DNA from: Betaproteobacteria bacterium
Lineage (GTDB): Bacteria; Pseudomonadota; Gammaproteobacteria; Burkholderiales; SG8-39
NCBI GenBank assembly: GCA_029858545.1
Contig: JAOUFA010000026.1
Span: 1-17,441 of the forward strand
Length of the DNA: 17,441 bases
Direction: 5' to 3'
The position numbers were made by a program, and so were the translations under genes. The notes under the pieces are model-generated. The model made no database searches. It was not told the origin of the DNA and saw only the letters and a list, made by a program, of their open reading frames with translations. Shown here in pieces: positions 13,985 through 17,441 of the stretch. Position 1 is the first letter of the stretch. Every line of letters begins with the position of its first letter.

Positions 13985-14818
13985 TCATCGCGCCCGCGCC
14001 ATGCTCGCGGGCAGGAAGTCCTGCTCGTTCAGAGGCTGCCTGAAGCGAAACTCGCTCCAGCGCAGCAGCGTGCTCTTGCCGCTCTGATGGTTGTCCATCC
14101 GAACTTCGGTCGCCCGCCAGTAGCGGCCGAGATACTGCCGGTACTCGCGTGCGACCAATGTCTTCAGTTTCGCACCGCGCCGGTCGTAGTACTCGATCTT
14201 GAGCGGCACGTAGCGCGCCTGATCGATCCACAGGCGTTCGCGGCTGTAGGCCGACTCGTCGTCGAGCGGGGCGCGCTCCACGACGAAGCTGGGTGTGCCT
14301 TCGACGGCCTCGTCGTCCAGATAGGCATGGCGGAACTTCTCGGGCTCGGCGGAGGCAAGGTCCTCGTAGCTGAACTCCGAGCCCATGAAGGGCGAAGTCC
14401 TGTTGGCGGGCACGATCCGCTTGACGCGCTTGAGCGCCGGCAGGTACAGCCACTGGTCGTCGGCGCGGTCGCGGCGCGTATGGCTGAGAAACGCCGTGCC
14501 CCTCACGTCTGCCGGCGCGTCGAACACGGCGAGCAGCTTATCGCCACCTTCCGCGCCTTCGAGCGTCCGCGTGCGAAGCTGGCGCAACCTCTCGCCGCCA
14601 CCGGCGTCGATGAGCCGCATCGTCATGGTCGCGGTGAAATTGCCGAAACCGCGGTCGCGTGCTTTCATCTCGCGCGCGATTGCGAGCCCACGCGCGGCGT
14701 CCGGCGACGCGGCGGCAGCCGGGACGAGCGGCGCGCACACCGCCAGCGCGAGGGTCAGGGCGTTCACGGCTCTCGAGCCGCGGCGTCTTGCCGATGGACC
14801 GGACACGCCCCTGGACAT
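13985..14818 (-). CDS. LolA-like outer-membrane lipoprotein-sorting protein
   Basis: A 277-residue protein. A signal peptide follows a basic leader (hydrophobic part about 18-38, ending in PAAAASP). The mature part matches the LolA-like family annotated as outer membrane lipoprotein-sorting proteins: FGNFTATMTMRLID, DDQWLYLPALKRVKRI, SPFMGSEFSYEDL and, near the end, STLLRWSEFRFRQPLNEQDF. These form a half-barrel that can carry a lipid moiety across the periplasm. The start at 14818 has GAAGGA upstream. It is the first gene of the operon, directly behind a MerR-type promoter (14847-14877). It is not canonical LolA, so its cargo is open: a specific lipoprotein or lipid is a reasonable guess. 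Confidence 0.88.
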   Translation of the reverse strand: MSRGVSGPSARRRGSRAVNALTLALAVCAPLVPAAAASPDAARGLAIAREMKARDRGFGNFTATMTMRLIDAGGGERLRQLRTRTLEGAEGGDKLLAVFDAPADVRGTAFLSHTRRDRADDQWLYLPALKRVKRIVPANRTSPFMGSEFSYEDLASAEPEKFRHAYLDDEAVEGTPSFVVERAPLDDESAYSRERLWIDQARYVPLKIEYYDRRGAKLKTLVAREYRQYLGRYWRATEVRMDNHQSGKSTLLRWSEFRFRQPLNEQDFLPASMARAR

Positions 14819-14846
14819 GGTGTTTCCTTCGCTTGAATCCGCTCAC

Positions 14847-14877
14847 ACAATGCCCCTTCCCATCATGGGAGAGTCAA
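14847..14877 (-). promoter_or_regulatory. MerR-family promoter of the LolA-like/ABC-YHS operon
   Basis: On the minus strand, TTGACT (14872-14877) and CATTGT (14847-14852) are separated by 19 bases. The spacer holds a dyad with arms CCCTTCC (14854-14860) and GGAGAGT (14868-14874) and a palindromic core TCCCATCATGGGA (14858-14870). Geometry is identical to the other three sites while the sequence is somewhat different, so either the same CueR-like regulator or a related one could bind. The first gene starts 29 bases downstream of the -10. Confidence 0.66.
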
Positions 14878-15118
14878 GGCCGGGCCGCGGCAGGCCAGCG
14901 GGCGCCGCGCTCGCGCGCGTGCTCGAGGTGATGGGGCTGGTCGCCGCCGGATTTCGTGCCTTCGTGCCGTTCACCTCCAAGCCGCTTGACCGTTCGAAGC
15001 AATCGAGCGACCGGATGACAGGGCGGCGGCAGCCCCTTCTATCGCCGCAAGTCAAGACTTCAGGCCGGGGAGCGATCACGGTCTATTCGGCGCTGGGACC
15101 GGGCCAAATCTAATATCA
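14878..15118. other. Intergenic region between the two right-hand operons
   Basis: No gene with family resemblance is visible in either strand. On the minus strand TTGACT at 15050-15055 is followed by AAGGGGCT, which resembles a degraded MerR-type site, but the dyad spacing and the -10 do not fit. The region ends at the YHS stop (15119) on one side and at the operon promoter on the other. It could hold a terminator for the YHS/HD-GYP operon, but I see no convincing stem followed by a T run. Confidence 0.3.
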
Positions 15119-15307
15119 CTACCGGCGCGAATCCAGCGTTTTGTGGCTCGCGCTCGACGGCGGCTCGGCCCCGATCCCCGGCTTGACGTATCGGGCGGGA
15201 TCGCCCACGAAACGGCTCTTGCAGTGCTCCGAACAGAAATGCCAGGTCTTGCCGTCATGGACTGCCGTGTGGGCGCTGTGCTCGGGTTCGACGGTCATGC
15301 CGCACAC
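15119..15307 (-). CDS. Small YHS-domain protein, 5' end frameshifted
   Basis: The readable frame from GTG at 15307 gives 62 residues: CGMTVEPEHSAHTAVHDGK, then WHFCSEHCKSRF, a full YHS metal-binding domain, with a polar tail. A perfect ribosome site (AGGAGG) and ATG lie at 15323-15321, 11 bases after the HD-GYP stop, but in another frame. Removing one of the two C bases at 15313-15314 would give MATDPVCGMTVEP, exactly the normal family start. So the gene has a one-base insertion or a sequence error at codon 4. As it stands, translation from the ATG ends after 21 codons, and the GTG has no ribosome site. Confidence 0.75.
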   Translation of the reverse strand: MCGMTVEPEHSAHTAVHDGKTWHFCSEHCKSRFVGDPARYVKPGIGAEPPSSASHKTLDSRR

Positions 15308-15334
15308 GGGATCCGGTCGCCATGCTGCCTCCTG

Positions 15335-16153
15335 TCAATCCTGCATCGCCTGGCTCCTGGCGCTGGCAAATGGCGGCGCGCCGCCGCACTTCAGCGTCAC
15401 CATCTCGCGCAGCGTCGTGGCCTCGGCAAAAAACGCCTCGACGGCACCCGGTTCGAACTGCGTGCCGCGCATGCGTTCGATCTCCGCCGCCGCCGCATCG
15501 AACGTCATGGCGCGCCGGTAGGGCCGGTCGGAAGTCATCGCATCCAGCGCGTCGATCACCGCGAACAGCCGCGCTCCGAGCGGGATGGCCTCGCCCGCGA
15601 GTCCGCGCGGATAGCCGCTGCCGTCGAAGCGCTCTTCATGACTCAGCACGATCTCGGCCGCGCCCTCCAGGCCGGGAATCTGCGCAAGGATCCGGTGGCC
15701 CGACGCCGGGTGCACGCGCATCTGCGCCCACTCGTCCTGGTCGAGCGCCCCGTGCTTGAGGAGGATCGCATCGACGATGCCGATCTTGCCGATGTCGTGC
15801 AGCAGGGAACCCCAGTACACCTGGTGCCGCTCCATGGGGTCGTCGATCACGCGCCGGGCGAGCACCAGCGTGTGGCAGGCCACACGCCTCGAATGCAGTC
15901 CGGTCTCGTGTTCGCGAAGATCGAGCGCCTCCACCAGAGCTTCGGCGAGGATCGCCGCGGCCTCCCCGACAGGCCGCATTTCCGGCTGCGCCGCGTGGCG
16001 CTGCAGATGGCAGCGCTCGCAGAGACACTCGCCCTGCGCCTCGATCCACAGGCCGCCTGCGAGCGTCCGCGCGCAGCAAGCGCAGCGCCTGGACGCCGCC
16101 TGCCCGGATCTCGTCAAGGTCGACACGTTCTGCATTGACGGCTCCGGCGCCAT
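15335..16153 (-). CDS. HD-GYP domain protein with N-terminal Cys-rich zinc-ribbon-like motif
   Basis: A 272-residue cytosolic protein. The N-terminus has CACC (24-27) and CLCERC (43-48), a likely zinc- or soft-metal-binding knuckle. An HD-GYP domain spans about 65-235: HDIGKIGI (119-126), HPASGHRIL (148-156), HEERFDGSGYP (172-182) and DALDAMTSDRPYR (201-213). HD-GYP proteins usually hydrolyse c-di-GMP. Here the canonical HHE is HEE, so one metal-ligand histidine is replaced and activity is uncertain. The C-terminal extension QFEPGAVEAFFAEATTLREM also occurs in the remnant at 6400-6513. It starts six bases after the methyltransferase-like stop and is followed by the YHS gene, so it is part of the second metal cassette. 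Confidence 0.9.
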   Translation of the reverse strand: MAPEPSMQNVSTLTRSGQAASRRCACCARTLAGGLWIEAQGECLCERCHLQRHAAQPEMRPVGEAAAILAEALVEALDLREHETGLHSRRVACHTLVLARRVIDDPMERHQVYWGSLLHDIGKIGIVDAILLKHGALDQDEWAQMRVHPASGHRILAQIPGLEGAAEIVLSHEERFDGSGYPRGLAGEAIPLGARLFAVIDALDAMTSDRPYRRAMTFDAAAAEIERMRGTQFEPGAVEAFFAEATTLREMVTLKCGGAPPFASARSQAMQD

Positions 16154-16159
16154 GGCGAC

Positions 16160-16549
16160 TCAGACCCGGCCCGGCGCCGCACCGAAGCGTGGCAAGAAGG
16201 CCCGCGTGTTCTCCACGTAGCGCAAATACGTTCCACCGAATTCAGCGCGCGCCTCCCGCTCTTCGCGCTGCGCCGGATAGAGCGCCCTCCAGGCCGAGGC
16301 CAGCAGGCCGAAACCGCCGAAGATGAAGACGGTGCTCAACAGGTAAAACGGCCCGAAATGCGGACTGTCCTTCCAGCCGAACACCATCTCGAACAGGTGC
16401 CCCGAATGGTGCGCGAACCGGTCGATGCCGGGGTAACGCGAGGACAGCCAACCGGCGCAATCCCTCGCGGTTTTGGGGTTGGTGAAACTGAATGCAAAGA
16501 TGATGAACACCAGCGGCCACAGTCCGTAGTCGGGCAAATCCGGATTCAC
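16160..16549 (-). pseudogene. Isoprenylcysteine methyltransferase-like membrane protein, internally deleted in frame
   Basis: A 129-residue frame starting at a GTG that overlaps the DUF2933 stop as GTGA. The opening (DYGLWPLVFIIFAFSFTNPKTARD) and the middle (GWLSSRYPG, HHSGHLFEMVFGWKDSPHFGPF, LYPAQRE) match the methyltransferase-like membrane proteins common in metal islands. The end EREARAEFGGTYLRYVENTRAFLPRFG is the normal tail. From memory of the family, about 28 residues with one helix are missing after residue 30 (near 16459), and about 60 residues, including the conserved RHPxY region and two helices, are missing near residue 95 (near 16264). Catalysis is unlikely. No frameshift or stop is present, as in the deleted copA. 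Confidence 0.72.
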
Positions 16550-16839
16550 GAGCGGTCTCCTTCCCTGCCGTGAGACGGCGGGGGTCGGTGCGTCGCGGGA
16601 TCGGTCTGCGCCGCCTCACGCGACCCGCCGTGCGCGTGCCGGTGACCGCCATGCCCGCGATGCATGAAGAAGTGCATCAGCGGGCAGGCGAGCAGGAGCA
16701 TGTAGGGAAGCCAACCCCACAGGTGCGCCTGATGCTCGGTGATCAGAAAGATCGCCGCGATGGCGCCGAACACGATCAGCGCCAGGCCCGTTTTCGATTT
16801 CCAGAATCCGCAGGATGGATGGCCTTCGGGCATGGCCAT
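16546..16839 (-). CDS. DUF2933 family His-rich small membrane protein
   Basis: A 97-residue protein. Two hydrophobic segments (about 16-34 and 43-60) are separated by TEHQAHLWGW. The signature LLLACPLMHFFMHRGHGGHRHAHGG carries a Cys, Mets and many His. This matches DUF2933, small proteins found with copper, silver and mercury resistance genes; the His tail is a probable metal-binding surface. The start at 16839 (or at 16833, two codons later) lacks a strong ribosome site. The stop overlaps the methyltransferase-like gene by four bases. The function is unknown beyond the metal association. Confidence 0.85.
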   Translation of the reverse strand: MAMPEGHPSCGFWKSKTGLALIVFGAIAAIFLITEHQAHLWGWLPYMLLLACPLMHFFMHRGHGGHRHAHGGSREAAQTDPATHRPPPSHGREGDRS

Positions 16840-16878
16840 TTTCTACGGCACGGTGCCGCACCGATGAGGCCCCTGCCC

Positions 16879-17280
16879 TCAGCGCAACGCCCAGCGAAAT
16901 ACGCGCGGCGCCGGCTCGCCCGGCCGCTGGATGCGCAATTCGATCGCAGCCGACGAGGACGCAAGCGCGGCAAAGCGCAACACCCCCTTGCGGTGATGCC
17001 CGCCGGCGGCATCCCCCTCCCATCCCACCGGGGCCGACGCCGCGCCGCCGTCGGCCGCGAGCACGGCCGTCTTCAGCAGGTCGTCCGTCAAATCCTGCGA
17101 ATGGGTGTTGAGGGTGACATCGAATTCCCACACCGGCCCTGCGAGACTGCGCGGCGTGACGCTCAGCGTCACGCCCGATGCGCTGCTCGAGCGAGAAGGA
17201 AGATTCTCCGCGATCGCAGCGGCAGCGAATACGAGCGCCGCGAGCAACGCGAAACTGCGCAACCTCATGCGAGAAGACAT
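16879..17280 (-). CDS. Secreted conserved protein with GGHHRKG motif, copy 2
   Basis: A 133-residue protein with a signal peptide (about 1-24, cleaved near AIA-EN). It is a paralogue of the protein at 6876: shared features include WxFDxxxNTHxQDLxDD, then GGHHRKGVLRF and AIELRIQRPGE, ending in FRWALR. The mature part differs most just after the signal peptide. It overlaps the upstream membrane-protein gene by 16 bases, exactly as copy 1 does, showing that the two genes were duplicated together. A second ATG at 17268 is an alternative start. No named family is recognised; a periplasmic metal-related role is inferred from context. Confidence 0.82.
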   Translation of the reverse strand: MSSRMRLRSFALLAALVFAAAAIAENLPSRSSSASGVTLSVTPRSLAGPVWEFDVTLNTHSQDLTDDLLKTAVLAADGGAASAPVGWEGDAAGGHHRKGVLRFAALASSSAAIELRIQRPGEPAPRVFRWALR

Positions 17281-17441
17281 GCCTGATGCTCCTTTGTGGC
17301 CTGCAACAATCTGGTGCCGACATAGACGATGCCGGCGGCGTTGAACAGCAGTCCGACCCAGAACAGTTCGGTCTGGAACTGCGCGGCGAACGCAACGAGG
17401 CCGGTGGCGCCCAGCACCGGCGCGATGTTCGCGAGGTAATG
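17265..17441 (-). CDS. Membrane protein with HYLAN motif, copy 2 (5' part outside window)
   Basis: The last 58 residues of a gene whose beginning lies beyond the right edge. The visible part reads HYLANIAPVLGATGLVAF, then QFQTELFWVG, NAAGIVYVG and ATKEHQ. It aligns without gaps to the C-terminal part of the membrane protein at 7247 (HYLANVAPVIGATGLVTF and so on). The vicinal cysteines of copy 1 would be encoded just outside the window. Two helices are visible. Its stop is inside the start of the HHRKG gene (16-base overlap). The promoter of this second cassette is therefore not visible. Confidence 0.85.
   Translation of the reverse strand, partial: HYLANIAPVLGATGLVAFAAQFQTELFWVGLLFNAAGIVYVGTRLLQATKEHQACLLA

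Noticed and set aside
15025..15055. Fifth MerR-type promoter (TTGACT followed by AAGGGG)
   Set aside because: Dyad arms are poor, the spacing between them is wrong and the expected -10 position is GC only. No gene start follows closely.
1..17441. Transposase, integrase, attachment sites, tRNA or CRISPR that would mark a mobile island
   Set aside because: None was found in either strand. The accessory nature is inferred only from gene content and duplicated cassettes.

Overview
The window is high-GC DNA with dense, mostly overlapping genes. Codon use, the Tat and lipoprotein signals, a PetA-type Rieske protein, the HflK/HflC pair and many metal-handling families point to a Pseudomonadota bacterium, most likely a betaproteobacterium. 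That placement is inference, because no rRNA or other taxonomic marker is present. I see no tRNA, rRNA, CRISPR array, transposase or integrase.

Layout. (1) 1-2006, plus strand: the 3' end of a membrane-bound GGDEF diguanylate cyclase, overlapping by ATGA a GH100-like six-hairpin glycosidase. (2) 2007-3979: three monohaem c-type cytochromes, two on plus and one convergent on minus. The first has an FNR/ANR-like box upstream. (3) 3988-6008, minus: an hflK-hflC pair. (4) 6169-7896, minus: a metal cassette comprising a CopZ-like chaperone, a CC-motif membrane protein, a secreted HHRKG protein and a His-rich YHS protein, followed by a chimeric remnant region. (5) 7975-8913, minus: a SHOCT membrane protein and an orphan Rieske protein. 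(6) 8980-14818, minus: one long operon encoding a LolA-like periplasmic protein, an outer-membrane beta-barrel, two FtsX-type permeases, an ABC ATPase fused to a YHS metal-binding domain, and an internally deleted CopA-type P-ATPase. (7) 15119-17441, minus: a second, diverged metal cassette comprising the CC-motif membrane protein (cut by the window edge), the secreted HHRKG protein, a DUF2933 protein, an internally deleted isoprenylcysteine-methyltransferase-like protein, an HD-GYP protein and a YHS protein with a one-base frameshift at its start.

How the parts may work together. Four places carry a MerR-family (CueR-like) operator-promoter with the same geometry: TTGAC[C/T], a 19-bp spacer and a 21-bp dyad related to ACCTTCC-N7-GGAAGGT. 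Three of them sit directly upstream of the copZ-like gene, the SHOCT gene and the LolA-like/ABC operon, so these units look like one metal-responsive (probably copper) regulon. No MerR-type regulator gene is in the window. The strongest candidate for a poorly described system is the LolA-like/beta-barrel/FtsX-FtsX/ABC-YHS operon. It has the parts of a Lol- or MacB-like envelope trafficking machine placed under metal control, with a metal-binding YHS domain fused to its ATPase.

A second theme is gene decay by deletions that keep the reading frame. The CopA gene has lost its catalytic core, the methyltransferase-like gene has lost its catalytic region, and a chimeric frame joins the end of an HD-GYP gene to the end of a secreted HHRKG gene. 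Misassembly between the duplicated cassettes is the main alternative and should be excluded first.
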